The notes under the pieces are model-generated. The model made no database searches. It saw nothing but the letters and a program-made list of their open reading frames with translations, and was not told where the DNA came from. 64,000 nucleotides of DNA, from the NCBI GenBank assembly GCA_013396525.1, contig VWYX01000780.1:340486-404485 (forward strand). The letters run 5' to 3'. Positions 13,901 to 26,597 of the stretch are shown one piece after another (positions within the stretch are counted from its first letter, which is position 1; each line of letters opens with the position of its first letter). The position numbers were made by a program, and so were the translations under genes. This DNA comes from Chaetorhynchus papuensis. Its lineage: Eukaryota; Chordata; Aves; Passeriformes; Rhipiduridae.

Positions 13901-13982
13901 AAATCAGCACAACCAAAATTAGGCATTTGAAGGTTAATGGCTTCTGATCATTGTGCCTTTGTGCTCAATAAACATTTCCTCA

Positions 13983-14010
13983 AAAATTCTTTTTTTTTTT
14001 TTTTTTTTAG
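13983..14010. repeat. Poly-T tract
   Basis: A T run of about 20, followed by AG. It resembles a plus-strand splice acceptor, but no exon follows. Confidence 0.9.
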
Positions 14011-14609
14011 TTTGAGAGGGAGAAATAACCTGGTGATAGAGGAGCTTTATAAAAATACCTCAACTTGTCTCAACTCACACTTTGCTGATGTAAAGCACAT
14101 TGCTTACTCTAGTACCAAGTGACTTAGAACACTGGCTTTTTTTAAGAAAAATATTGAAAAGAAAGGTGATGGATGGAATAACAACTTTCTGTAATGCAAT
14201 AGGTCACTATTTGTGTATATGACCTTAAACTGTTTAAACTGCATTCACTTTAAGTTTTATTTAAATATTAAACTGCAGGTAAATGAAAGTCAAGAGCCCA
14301 TGAAAAGTTGGGATATTTAAATACCACCTATATATCAGAAATAATAAGCAGTAGCCTGAAAACATTAGGAACAGAGATGAAAGCTAAGAGAATTCAATTG
14401 GGTATTGTGATCAGTTAAGATTTTTTTGTAATTCCAATACATATATTATTAAATAGATGAAAGAAACATTAAAGCAAGAGTGGCAAAAGGGGTGAGGGAC
14501 TGGAAGAATACAAATGAGATTCTAGGTGTGATGAGACTACCTGAAAGCCCAAAGAAATTTTCATTAGCAGAATAATCATGTGCTGTTGCTTGAAATTATT
14601 AGACCTCTG

Positions 14610-15080
14610 CATATAACTGGATGTTGAGAATATGACACCTCTAAAATAGAACTTTGTCCTGGGGCATCATGTCACGAGATAAATATCAAAAAATTAGAGG
14701 AAGCTTACAGAAAAGCAAGAAAAACTGTTTTGGGTCTAGGAATTCCAAGTTATAAGAAAAGATTAAAAGAACCAACATATGCTTAGCTTGGATAAGAGAT
14801 GAAAAAAGGGAGACAGGATAATGGCCTACAGATAACTGAAGAGCTTCAACAGCGAAAAGGGAAGGGTAGGATTTTTTTCAACACAGAGAAGTGAAGGGGC
14901 AAAACTCAGAAGGGGAAATTTATGTTTTGTAGCAAAATCCTTCTGTCAGTGATGTACATTATGCTGCACACCAGAGGAATGACACGAGTGCCGTCGCTTG
15001 GTACTAAGAAGGCAAAATGGGTAATGCAATGGAGACTGTGCAGTAAAGGAAATTTCTAGAAAGGGGGAATGAATAATCCT
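14610..15080 (+). mobile_element. Old CR1/L3-like LINE remnant
   Basis: The segment GCTTAGCTTGGATAAGAGAT, followed by GGGAGACAGGATAATGGCC, CAGATAACTGAAGAGCTTC and a GGGGCAAAACTCAGAAGG stretch, reproduces in order the end of the reverse-transcriptase ORF of L3/CR1-type LINEs (the leucine-rich region after the last RT motif). It is on the plus strand, opposite to the younger CR1 copies here, and heavily diverged with many stops. Boundaries are approximate. Confidence 0.5.
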
Positions 15081-18000
15081 TATAGTCTTTGTAATGGTAA
15101 ATTCTGCTAAATAGGAAACAGTGTAATAATACCAGTCATACTCGTGATAAGGTGCAGTTCCAAATATTTTAAAATAAAACAATGGGGTTTGGGTCTTTTT
15201 AAGATTGCCGTTATTAAAAGGGATGAAAACAGAAAAATCATTCCTACAATGAGAAACAAGAAATTCAGACTTCAAGTCAAGCCTGAAAGAAGTTAAGAAG
15301 TTAGAGAATGCAATGTGTTGAAGGATACAAGTTATATGTCCCCAAAATCCTATCCTGCCATTAAAATTTCCTTCCTGCAGTTCTAAATCCATTCACTGAG
15401 TTATCATTGTGTAAAACTCAAACAAATCTTATCACTGTATTTACATGCAGAAATATAACTCTAAGTCAGAATTTTATTGCTCTTCTCAAAGTAAGTGCTA
15501 AACTCTTGTGCTGATTACTGGAAGTATCTTCCATTCCAGTTAACGCCAAGGAGTGACTTCCATGATTTTGCTAAAGGTGCAGTCAAGAATTTTTGAAATG
15601 AGTCCTGGTCTAAAAATATTGAATCAAATACTCCAGCATAAGGTTTTCCAATTGCTGAGCAGTTCTTTTATTGCCAAAAGAGGGTGCAAAACCACATGGG
15701 TCCCTGCTCTCAGAGTCCCAGCCACCCATGGAACAAAGTGTTACTGGAGGATTCAGATGTTCTGTGTGAGCTGCTGCATCACACAGGCACAGAGACTCAT
15801 CAGCTGCAAGAATTTGTCAGCACAATCTGCCACGCATTTGTCCACTTCGGCAAATTTCTCAACAATGACAGATTTCTGCTTGTCACTGTAACCCATGCAT
15901 GCCTAAAGAAGTCATTAAGCTCAAACAGGTATAAATAAATGTAACAAAATATTTTATTTTCCTGCGCTACATTATACAGTCATATGAGTTATTTAAGACC
16001 AAACAGGATTGTCAAATTTCCAATCTTTCTCAGGGCTACAGCACTTGAATCAGTATGATATTAATTTAGTTTCTTTTCCATACCTTCTTTTGACTTAAAG
16101 ATTACCCTGGACTCTCTTTCTTGTGTTTTTTTATTAACTTGAAAATGTTGTTTCAAACAGTTTGCAGGAGCAGAAATGCTAAAGAATCTTTTTTCTCGTT
16201 TGTGCAGCATGATAATGTGAAATAAAGTCTAATGTACTACTTGCTCAACAGTAGCAAACAGGTTTTGCTTATCATTCATGTTGTCCAGTGCAATCACAAT
16301 AATTTTGAAGTGCCCTTCACACTGCACAACCCAACAGCTATTGTGCTGTATGCATACACACACTATTTTATATGTGAAATATTAGATGCTTAAAAGAATG
16401 GAAGTACTTGTTATTGAATAAACTCTGTTAACATATTCTAAGAAGTACATTTCTTATGCAGAACTCCCAGTTTTAATACCTTGAGTTTAATATTGTGATA
16501 TTCTGCTTGAAGGAAGGAAATGCAATCAAATTTACCTATTGTCACATAAAAACATCATCTGATACATTCATATTAAGGGTTACTAGAAAAATCTAATGTG
16601 AATAACAGCAAAATAACATTTGAAGCTTTGTTGTAAAATTTGCCTGTCATTAACCAAAAAATGTAAAGGATGTCCCTGGGTGGCAGATGCTGTTCCACTG
16701 GGTTGTGGGGGGTTTTTTTTTTATATGTTTTAAATAATTTATTAAGCCATCTCCCTTAATGGCAGCAGAAACTTTTTGTATCTTTGCTGAATATCTTCAG
16801 AACACAGCTGAGGCATTAGAGGTCAAACCAAAGGAAACTGGTCTGCTGCCAGATCATGTCCCTTTGGTAATCTCATGGATACCCGGTAAATCCCAGAAGA
16901 ACTCCACCCATGCCAATACATAATAATCTCAAATACGTTGGTTTTGTTTGGGATTTTTCGGGGGAATACTAGAAATGGAAGGTAAACAATAACAAACAAG
17001 GAAACAAACAATAAAAAAACCCTCAATGGACAAAACCCAGTCCTATCTGAAGTTTGAAAAGGAACCAACACTGCCATTCACTACTATCTAACTATTTCCA
17101 TGAAATCTTAACATGACATTTCTCCAAACTGCCCAGTCAGACACAGTCACAGAAGGGCTTGAGGTTAAGTAGTTGTCTCCTATCCTGACCTCCCTTCCTG
17201 CTTTAAATCAGCATTATCCTGTAGTTCTCCCAAAAGCAATTTCCTTTTCAAATGAAAAGGGATTGTTTGTAAAAAGGTAGCTTGGTCTCAACTGCTTTGT
17301 GACCGAACCAGTGTCACAAATGGGTCACTGCTCAGTTGTAGTTGCAAAACTGATGTCAAAAACCACCTCAAGTGTACTGCTAAGTTTGCATAATAAAATG
17401 CAACCAAAAATGAGCAGCCAATGTGGTTTATCTAACTTGCTCTAAGTGCCTTTACTGTCATATAATCATATAACCATATAATAATACACAACCAACAGGG
17501 GGAGCATAAGTAGAAAGGTCTTATGGCATTGCTTTGTTCCAAGGTATCAAAACCTAGAGATGCCCATGTGGGTGATGCTATAGAAGTGGCAGAATTGCCT
17601 TTATACCACATCACACTTGACACACCTAAAAAAAATACATCCCCACATTTACTGACATACCAAAATATTTCTGTCAGTTTCCTATGATTTTTTTTCAGCA
17701 TTTCACACAAGTAGCCATATTTCTGCATGATTTTGTAGAGATTTTCAAATGCAGTTAACCCTGATGTAAAGCTTTTGTAATACTCCAGGCTGAGTGCTCT
17801 TAAGGATCCCACTGAGGTAATGTATCTACTGTTTTAGGAAGGATGGTTTTGCACTAGTTAAAATATTTTGGCTCAAAAAGCAGAAAATTCCAGGATTATT
17901 TTGACAGAAACCCAAATAAATTGTTTTCTCTGTACCCTCTGCCAAAGGAGTTCAGCACTGCAATTTCTCAGACTGCTGTCCTGTGAGCTGCACTGCAGCC

Positions 18001-20278
18001 TTCCCACAATGAGTGTTGTCTTTACTGCCCAGCAGGTAGTGATGCTTAAGAGAAGGAATTGCTACGCCTTGGGACAAGGTATGAATGCTTCTTGTCAGTG
18101 TTCCATGCCTGTCGTTTTCATGCCTTTCATGCAACACTTGATCTCCCACAAGAAAAAAAACAGTTTGGGCCTTTGGCATACTGCTTGACTGGGTTCACAG
18201 TCCTTCATGCTTGCCTCCCTTCTTCTGAGATTTTAATCAGGATGTTGAGGGTTTAGTGATATTAGAAGTCAGTAGCTTACCCGCCTGGAATGAGCGTATC
18301 AGTGCAAATAAATTATACTTTGCTCCTTTGGAGAAAATCAACCATTACGCCAAATTAATTGACAGGAAAGCAGTGGCTGCAGACAGCCAAACTAATGATG
18401 GGTCAGAGTCAAATGAGGGAAGCTGTTAAACTTTTCATAAGCTTTATAAATCTTACATAGGAATTTTAGTAAAACATGCCAGGTAATATAGGAATTAAAA
18501 TGTGCTGCAGTTCAGTTATCAGCCGTTTCAAACTGCCAATTCTTCCTGTCTACAACTTCCTGTGATTTCTCCTCCCTCAGCCTTTAAAGGTTTTATTCAG
18601 TTGCTTATCTGACCCTCCAGTCAGCTCTACTGTCTGCTCTGCATTTCTCATTACCAGCTGAGTATCTTATCAAAAGCTGTTGTCATTTGGAAAATGCATT
18701 GTTTTTATTCACTCTCAACATCATTTTTCCTGCTTCATTGAGCAGGCAGAGCTGCAAGACAGCCAGGCAGAGGGAAAGCATTGTCCTGCAGTTTAATTAA
18801 GTCTCAGTTTTTGGACTGTGAGCAGCAGTAGAAGGCATGTTGGACTTAACACCATCACTCCCAGCTTAGCAGTCAATACTGCTATGATGGGAAAGCGGCA
18901 GAGCACTTTCTCTACCAGCACCACACATTATAGGCCCTGAACACCATTTCACCCTGCTTTTGAAAGGTGCACATTTGCCCTTTGCCCTGCTGCCCATTTG
19001 TCCTCTGCCGTGTCTGTTCTTTCCCCCTTCATCCAGCCCAGAGCAGGAAGAACCCACCACCTGCATTCCCCAAGGCACCCAAGCACCAGAGGGCACATCT
19101 CATGCCTGGTGAAGACAGTAGGGCTCCTGCTTTGCTGGTTTTAGGTGGGAAAAGAGCATGTTGGGATGGGTGTCTGGATGTCTGTGAGTATCTCTACTAA
19201 TGGCCAGAGTGAGAATAGAAAGATGGAGCAAGTTAATCTGAGCGGATACCTCAACCCTTAAGAAAGCTGAGAGGGGGAAAGCAGATGCTATGACTCCATC
19301 TGATAGTCAGCCTCAGTAGAAGCCTAAACTTTATTTTGTATTTGGATGCATCTGACCTAAACCCCGAAGGGTAAGACAGAGATGCTTCCTGAGTTGCTGT
19401 TCCCATGCCTGGCCTGGAATGTTTTGTCTTCTGATAAAGTGCTAAGGCATGAAATACCATAAATACTATAAAGGAGAGCTGGCCTACTGGCATATATTCA
19501 ATAGGAATAATCTTTGATTGTTTTCTTTTGCATCATGTAAATATGTAAATATTAGCTCTGTTCTATATCTTTTGGAACCAAAATCTGAACAAATATCTTA
19601 TATTTTTAGCCATTTAAAAAGATGAAGTAAAATGCTGATGCTGAGACAAGCAAAGGAAAAGCAAATAAAGTAATCATGCTGAGTCTAGAGAAAACTGCAG
19701 CACACAGTAAAAGATTTATTGCTTGCTTAGATCATCAGTTGGGACTCACTTGGTTTGTCAGCTGGATCTGCAAGAGGAAACAGTGAAGTCAAGAATTGGA
19801 GGCTTCATTGTGCTGCTTTGAAGCTGATTTGGTGAAATGCTTATAAAAAAAGGGATTATTCAGACCAGCTCTGATGCTGCAGAGCTGCTGCATTTTTGTC
19901 TTTTCTTTCTCCTCCCCAAGCCTCTGATGTATCAAGGAATGCAGAATCTGCAGAGGTCAGTATACGTACACATCACCTTTTCAAAGGTTTTATGAATTTC
20001 ATGGGGGCACCAGGCAAAAGTTGCTGTATAAGCATCTCCTTACTCCCATTTGCATGCTGATACTCTGACCTGAGCAACATCAGGTGCCTATCTGAGCTGA
20101 ATTTCTGTGCTGCATTCCCTTCGCACTATTTTCAGATTTATTTTCTAAAATAATCTGCTGTTATAGATCTGTATACTCACTGTTTCAGTGAATGCTGACA
20201 GCAGTTTTTTAGCTGTCATAGATGATCCTCTGCCTTTATTTTCCACAGGTTCTATTCCAGCTTATTAAAGATGGAGGT

Positions 20279-20855
20279 CACAGAATCATAGAAGGGTGGA
20301 GGATGGCAAGGACCTCTAGAGGTCATCTGATCCAAACCCTCTGTTTAAGCAGGGACACCCAGAGCCACTCACCTGGGAACAACTCCAAATGGTTTTTTTA
20401 ATATCTCCATGGAGAGACACTCCACCACCTCCTTGGAAAATCTGTGCCACTGCTTGGTCAACCTCACAGCAAGAAGTGTTCCCTGTTCCTGATTGTCCTG
20501 GGGTGTCTCCTCCAAATTTGGCCAAACCGGCACACTGATATTCAGAGGAAACCTGTGTTTCAGTTTGTGCCCACTGCCTCTTGCCCTGCCTCTGGACACC
20601 ACTGGGAAGAAGCTGTTTCCATCCTCTTTGCACCCTCCCTTCAGGTGCTCCTATGTGCACTAAGTGCATTTATAACTGTTAAGACCCTCTTGAGCCTTCT
20701 CTTCCGTGGACTGAACATTTCCAACTCTCTCAGCCTTTCCTCATCGGAAGAATACTTCAGTTACTTCATCCTTTTCCCGGCCTTTTGCTGGACTCCCTCC
20801 AGTATGTCTGTGTCTTTCTTGTACTGAGAAGCCCAGAATTAGGACATAGTAAAAG
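20279..20855 (-). mobile_element. CR1 LINE, 5'-truncated 3' end
   Basis: The left boundary reads CACAGAATCATAGAAGGGTGG, followed by GACCTCTAGAGGTCATCTG, a CR1 3' end read on the minus strand. The following bases retain the CR1 order of segments up to CTCTCAGCCTTTCCTC and the GAGAAGCCCAGAATTAGGACA stretch near 20850. The minus-strand coding frame is broken into short overlapping pieces, so the copy is dead. It belongs to a different CR1 subfamily from the 2.2 kb copy, judged by the divergent 3' sequence. Confidence 0.92.
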
Positions 20856-23800
20856 TAGAAATGTCTGAGATCTGTTTGCATCTACAGTCAGAACACGACT
20901 GAAACTTCCAAACACAGAGATCCCAAAAAGTGTAAAACTCTCAAAACCCCTGTTGTTTATTAACAAGCCTGAAACCAAAAACCAAACAAACAAGCAAAGT
21001 GCAAAATATATAAGAAACTCTGCATGCAATAACTTTTTAAACATAATAATAAACTTGAGTATTTTAGGACTGGAAAGTAGTCAATGCTTACAAACAGATC
21101 TAAAGGATAAATTCAGAATGAAAGGACTTGGAACCTGACTAGGTTGCAATGGTAGTTATCCTCGTGGAAAGGGATGAAAGACCTTAAATGAAAAATATTG
21201 GGAAGCTTATTTATTATTCTGTACTAGTGAGATAGCTTCAGGATCATCTCGGTGTACCAAAGTGCAGATTACCAACTAACACCTTTCCCTGTAGCACATA
21301 GGTTTTTCTTAGACATAGTTTTAAATCCTGAGCCCTCATAATCCTCTGTCAAGCCCTGAGAGGTTCACTGATTGAGGTGGTATGATAATGGCTGCAGCCA
21401 TTAAAGCTCTGTTTTAATCTCACAATTGCTTTCCAGAATCCTTGAGAAATCCATTGCTGGACAAATTTCGAATAAGATTTTTTGATGAAAAATCGGGAAG
21501 ACTATTATTTGAGGTAAAAGTACAGTGTGTGCCTCTGGGATGAGAACGGGCTTTGTAAAATCCCATCACCAGGTGGTACAAGTGCTGTGAAATAAACCGG
21601 AAACTATTATGAGCAATTATGATCATATTGTTCCTTTCCCCTCACTTTGGCTACTTAGCTGTTCTCAATTAATTTAAAAGCTTTCCTTGCCAGGTTGTCC
21701 TTTGCCTTGGATCTGAAGGCAAACTTCTTGATTTTCAGCATCCACAAACAGGCCATTCACTGAGAGCCGAAGTCCGTAAACTTCTTGGGTCTACACATCT
21801 ATTTCAGTTCAATCTCCTGACTGACATTTTATAGCGTAATATGACTGCATATGCCAACTGAAGATCACTTGCTGTTTTTCACAAGCTTCAGTAAGTTGAT
21901 GAATTACTGACTGTAAATAAAGGTTACTGGTCTCTCTCAGTTTTAGACTTTGTTTTCAGTTGCTTTTGACTTGCTGGACTTAGGAAATAATATTTCACGC
22001 TTCAAGTGCATCCAGGAGTTGATCTAGGAAAATTTATGCATGTCAAATGAATCCCACCAGTCTTTTATTTGGGAAGGTCTGATTTTTCTCTAGCACAGTC
22101 TTTCTGACCTGTGCCAGAAAAGTGTTTGCTTCGTGTTCCTGCCAGCCTCGAGAAAACCCACACAGATCAAAATGTCAGTCTACACGTGTCCCAAAATTGC
22201 AAAGAAGGATTTTTAACGCATGACTCCATCTGTTTCCAGTGAACCTGCTGCAGCATCACAGAGGGCTAATGAGTGACTACATTTACCTTCCCCACAGATC
22301 GTGTGTGATCGCTTCAGCCTTAAGTATATAGATTTAAGATTGAGGTTAAGACAAATTCACACCTTTTTGTAGTTTCTCCTTGTAGTAGCTCCAAGCTGAT
22401 CACTGAATCAAGGTACCATAGACCCTGAATTGATACAACTGGGCCACTTGCCAGCTGAGCTGTGATAACTGCCTGTGTGCATCTAATCCATTCCAGGTGT
22501 AAAATAAAATGTATTAATTTAAACTACCATGAAGGGGACTAGCATAATAATTTGTTATTCACATCTTGTTTCATGATAAAGGTAAAGCAGATACTAACTC
22601 TGCTGTGACTTCTAGAAAACAGCTCCTTTTGAAGTACAATTTATACACAGAAGAGAAAGCTTGTTCCGCCTTCTGTTTGAAGAGAAGTCATTTTTCTGTC
22701 CAGTCCTTTAAAACCAACCAGTCACTGAGGAGGAAGGCAAGTCATTCAAACCTAAAGAATGGCAGAGCAGTACATGGGATCATAGGGGAAAAGCTTACAG
22801 GAAAAGGGTGGTGGAGTAGAGGATGTGATTTGCTTGAGGTTATGAAGACAAAGTTTAGGAGCCACAAAACAGAGAACAGACAAAGAGTCAAAAAGTGGGG
22901 AGAAGTGAGAGCTGGAAGTAGGAGTTCATTGCCCTATATCATATCCAGCATTGCTGGAAGGTAGGTAGATGGGGTTCTTGGTGCTCACTGAGCCAAATGA
23001 GAATGGAAAGGAGGATGGTGAGGAAAAAGCAGATGTATCTGCCAAATATACACCTTGGGATTCAGAGAAAATGTTGGATAGGAACCCAGTTTCTATAGTT
23101 TTTGAAAGAAGATAAAGTAACTGGAATGAAGAGAAAAAAAATGCATCAAGACACTGAGATCAAAAAGATGTCTGTCCTCAGCAGAAGCAAGGAAGAGGGT
23201 ACAGCAGGACACCAATGAAGCTAATGAGAGATGGTTCAGTAAAAATACAGAAACCAGGTGTGGGTGGAAGAAAGACTGTGGAATAGGAGACTACTATTTG
23301 ACAGAGCAAAAGAGATATAAGAAAACATTGGGCTGGCAGCAGGACAGAAAAAGATAGCAAGGCATCTGCAGCAGAAACTGAGGACTAGTTCTGCAGGGAT
23401 TTGAATTGGATAGCTTGGATAAAATAGAACTTGGAATAGAGGTTTTAAAAATGGGGTGTGTGACAGGCATTTTGTAAAATGCAAGGGACAGAGCATAGCT
23501 AAAATTGAAACAGAAACCTACAGGAGGCAGCAGAGCAAGAAGTGTGCAAAAACCACCAGTGCACACTTCTTCTAAAAAGAAATCAAAATTTCTGAGTCTC
23601 ACTATCTCTTATCTATACAAAACTGACTTGTTTCTCTCCAGCATGGCACCATTCACAGAAGAATAGCTGTCACTTAATCTGGTATTAAATAAAGAGGCTT
23701 GAGGTGCTGGAACTAGATGTCTCAGACTTTCTACATATGTGTGCAACTGTAAGACATATTTCAATGTCACAGGGAGGGACATTTCTTTTTGAAGAATAAG

Positions 23801-25837
23801 TAAATTCAAAAAATGTAGGCACAAAAAATCAGAAGAATTATGGGATTGAAAAGTCAAGCTCTTACATACTTTAATTAATCTTGTTGGTGCTTGTACATTA
23901 AGGTACAGTGTTCAAGGATTCAGGAAGAAACCTCTATTTTCTTGATCTTAACATGACAAAGTATTTTGCTGGGGGAACAACCTATTCATAAAAGTTTATG
24001 GACCATTGTGAACTAGTTCAGAAAACAAATAAGGCTTTTCGTTTGGAAGCATGTGCAGGGAATACAGTCTTATCCCCAAGATACTGAGGGCAGGACTGAC
24101 CTATGGCTAGTACACATGGCTTTTTACTTTAACATCACAGTTTCATGACTCTGGACTTGGTTAAGGCAATGCACAGTCCCCACAGTTTTCCTTTTTTGAG
24201 TGGTTCTTTCAGTTCGTAAGGCAAAACTCGTGAGTCAAGCAGAGAAGATCTGAAGCACAGCGTTGTGGCACAGAATAAGAAACTATTTGTTAATTAGAGT
24301 CATGTCTGGGATTCACACCAGGGACAATAATCCTCTTATACTTTATGCCAGAAGATCATCTCCATGGAAATCTGACAGCTTCAGACGTGTCAGTGCAAAG
24401 TTGTTGAACTTCTCACACACTGTTAGACAGAGCTTACTAGGAAGTACTGCAGGTAATTCAGTCTTGCCCTCCATTTCTGCTTTCTTGTTATTTAGACGGC
24501 TCTCACTATAACATTCTTGCTGTATGGACATATAAAACAGTGATTTTTAGGAAGTCCTAAAAACCCTTGTACCAGAAGTAAAAGGATCTTTAGCAAAAAC
24601 TTGAATAGTTACAAATTACATACATTATAACACACTACAAGACAGCTGCTTTTTTGTCCTCCCAGTCATCTTCAAACTGTAATAAACTAGAGGAGTCTGA
24701 GAAGAAAATGAGAGCAGAGCTGTTCTTACAAGTGCTTTGGGATTTTTAATGGCCAAAAAGTACATAGGACTTCACCTTAACATGTAAGCTGAGCATTTCT
24801 TGAAGCACTATGGATAAAATGGGAATAAACAAAAGAGATCACCTGAGACACATAAGCTCCAGATTTAATACAGTTTGAAAATTAGGTGCACTGGGGTAAT
24901 GTTCCAAAACAGCTGCAAAGCCAGTCACCCTTGCAGGTGTTGAATACCTGCGGCTCCTTTTCTCCTTGTGTTTAATTTCCTGTTCATTACCCAATGTATG
25001 CTCTGTGCCCTTTTGCTCCAACACGTCTAGGAGATACCTGCCTGCAAAACAAACCTTTCAAGATTCCTTTTAAGACTTGTCCAAAAAATTTGATACCAGT
25101 AACGTAAGAAAAGAGAAAAGTAATATAACCCTCACCATTTTCAGTGTCCTCCAGCAAAATATTTTTCTTTAACAGATGAATCCAGTTTTCATTCTTAGCC
25201 ATTATCTCCCCCTTCCTGGTGTGCCTAACATAACAAACTAAAATTTTTGTCTGATAACATGGATTTGGTTGCTGGAACTAATACTGTTTCCTTTCATGTG
25301 AGCTGTTCTAGCTAGCTTTGCTCTCTGGAGTTTTGCCTTCTGTTGCATACAGTGCAGATTTTATCACAGTCTTTATTGTTTGGCAGACTGTTGATATTTT
25401 TTTTTCCTGTTACGGACTTCTTAATGGCCAAACCATTCCAGGAAAAAAATTCAGAGAAAATGAATGAATTTGTAGAGAAACTACAACTAGTTGTAGTACT
25501 ACCCAGTACTACCCAGTAATTTGTATGAGCTGTGTCTTCAAAGAACATGACTTCCTTTTCTCCATTTGCTTAGAGGGCATATTTACTCAGAAATTACTTG
25601 GTCTCCTTTGCAATATGATGAAATTGATGAAGTCATTCTTTAGCTCTATGAGACAATCTAGATTTTAAACAGCTAACAGAGCGTGATTGGTCAAGATACA
25701 ATAAGAACTTGCAAACACATTCAACACCGTCAAACTAATTTTCACTTTTCTAACTTATGGTCTTGTTTTGTTTGTTTCCTTTTTCTTTTTTTCTTTAGAG
25801 GATATAAAACTTATGGAATACTGAATACTAACACATC

Positions 25838-26450
25838 TGTATATTGGCTGAGATGGAATTCATTTTGCAATAGCAGACTTCACAGTGCTGTGCTCTGCAT
25901 TGGTACCTAGAAAGGCATTCATAACATGCCAGTGTTTTGGCTACTGCTGAACAGCTCTGGCACAGCATCAGCTCTGTGTCTCCAGCATTCCCCCAATCAA
26001 GGGATTGGGGGTGGGCAAGATCCTGGGTGGGCAGTGTCCTGGGAGGGACACAGCTGTGCCAGTTAAGGGATATTCCATAACCAAAGGGATATCCCTAACC
26101 AAAGGGGTATTCCATACCATACCACGTCAGTCCACATACAAAAGCTAAGAAAAGGATGAGGAAGGGGGGGGAATTTAACATATACAGTGTTTGTCTTCTG
26201 GAGAAACCATTATGTGTTTTGAAGCCCTACTTCCTGGGAAGTGACTAAACGTCACTTGCTGATGGGAATTAGAGAATAAATCTTTTTTTCTTCTTCCCTT
26301 CTGCATGCACAAAGTTTCATTTTTGCTGTAGTAAACTGCCTTATCGAGTTGTTTTCCGTCTTATTTTCCCTCTCCCATCCAGCTGGGAAGGGGAGTGATG
26401 AGAGTGGCTTGCTGGGCACATGGTGTCTATCCAAAGTCAACACACCACTG
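25838..26450 (+). repeat. 5' LTR of an endogenous retrovirus
   Basis: The right end is fixed by the primer-binding site that starts at 26458. The left end is inferred from a TG at 25838 about 610 bp upstream and is uncertain. Inside are features of an avian ERV LTR: a CCAGTGTTTTGGC block at about 25930, a triplicated GGGATATTCC-like motif at 26061-26116, a CACGTCA site near 26123, an AATAAA polyadenylation signal at 26275-26280, and a GGGAAGGGGAGTGATGAGAGTGG stretch typical of the end of this LTR type. I recognise the arrangement from bird genomes by memory. It is antisense to CDH12, so its poly(A) signal is not read by the host gene. Confidence 0.8.
26061..26116 (+). promoter_or_regulatory. 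Triplicated U3 motif in the LTR
   Basis: Three imperfect direct repeats of 18-19 bp lie head to tail: AGTTAAGGGATATTCCATA, ACCAAAGGGATATCCCTA and ACCAAAGGGGTATTCCATA. Their position upstream of the CACGTCA site and of the polyadenylation signal is that of U3 enhancer repeats. An enhancer function is inferred from position only. Confidence 0.6.
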
Positions 26451-26457
26451 TCGTTTT

Positions 26458-26475
26458 TGGTGCCTGAACAGGGGC
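26458..26475 (+). promoter_or_regulatory. Retroviral primer-binding site, tRNA-Lys type
   Basis: TGGTGCCTGAACAGGGGC follows the LTR. It matches the complement of the 3' end of tRNA-Lys3 except at three bases. Two of these are TG where the tRNA complement has CG, as expected from methyl-CpG decay. A lysine primer points to a class II (betaretrovirus-like, ERVK) rather than an ERVL element. Confidence 0.8.
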
Positions 26476-26491
26476 CAGAGAAAGGCAGTTA

Positions 26492-26492
<1 letters not shown>

Positions 26493-26553
<61 letters not shown>

Positions 26554-26597
26554 ATCTCTCTATCCATCTATCTCTCTATCCATCTATCTATCTATAT
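26493..26597 (+). repeat. (ATCT)n microsatellite
   Basis: A perfect tetranucleotide run occupies about 26493-26552, then continues imperfectly (ATCC and CTCT interruptions) to about 26597. It starts about 18 bp after the primer-binding site, so it arose inside the proviral leader. Confidence 0.97.

Noticed and set aside
14946..15392. 148-codon minus-strand frame
   Set aside because: It partly overlaps the antisense of an old LINE remnant, has no domain, and its composition fits chance.
17432..17812. 126-codon minus-strand frame with a hydrophobic end
   Set aside because: No recognisable domain, no splice context joining it to CDH12, and no family-length match.
20316..20827. Overlapping frames of 117 and 127 codons
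   Set aside because: They lie in the CR1 at 20.3 kb, in the wrong frames for a protein.
22566..22964. 132-codon plus-strand frame, basic composition
   Set aside because: No known motif. The surrounding sequence is ordinary intron and the frame is within chance length.
25740..25800. Pyrimidine tract ending in TTTAG on the plus strand, acceptor-like
   Set aside because: The following frame shows no exon-like protein, and it lies just before the inferred LTR edge on the non-gene strand.
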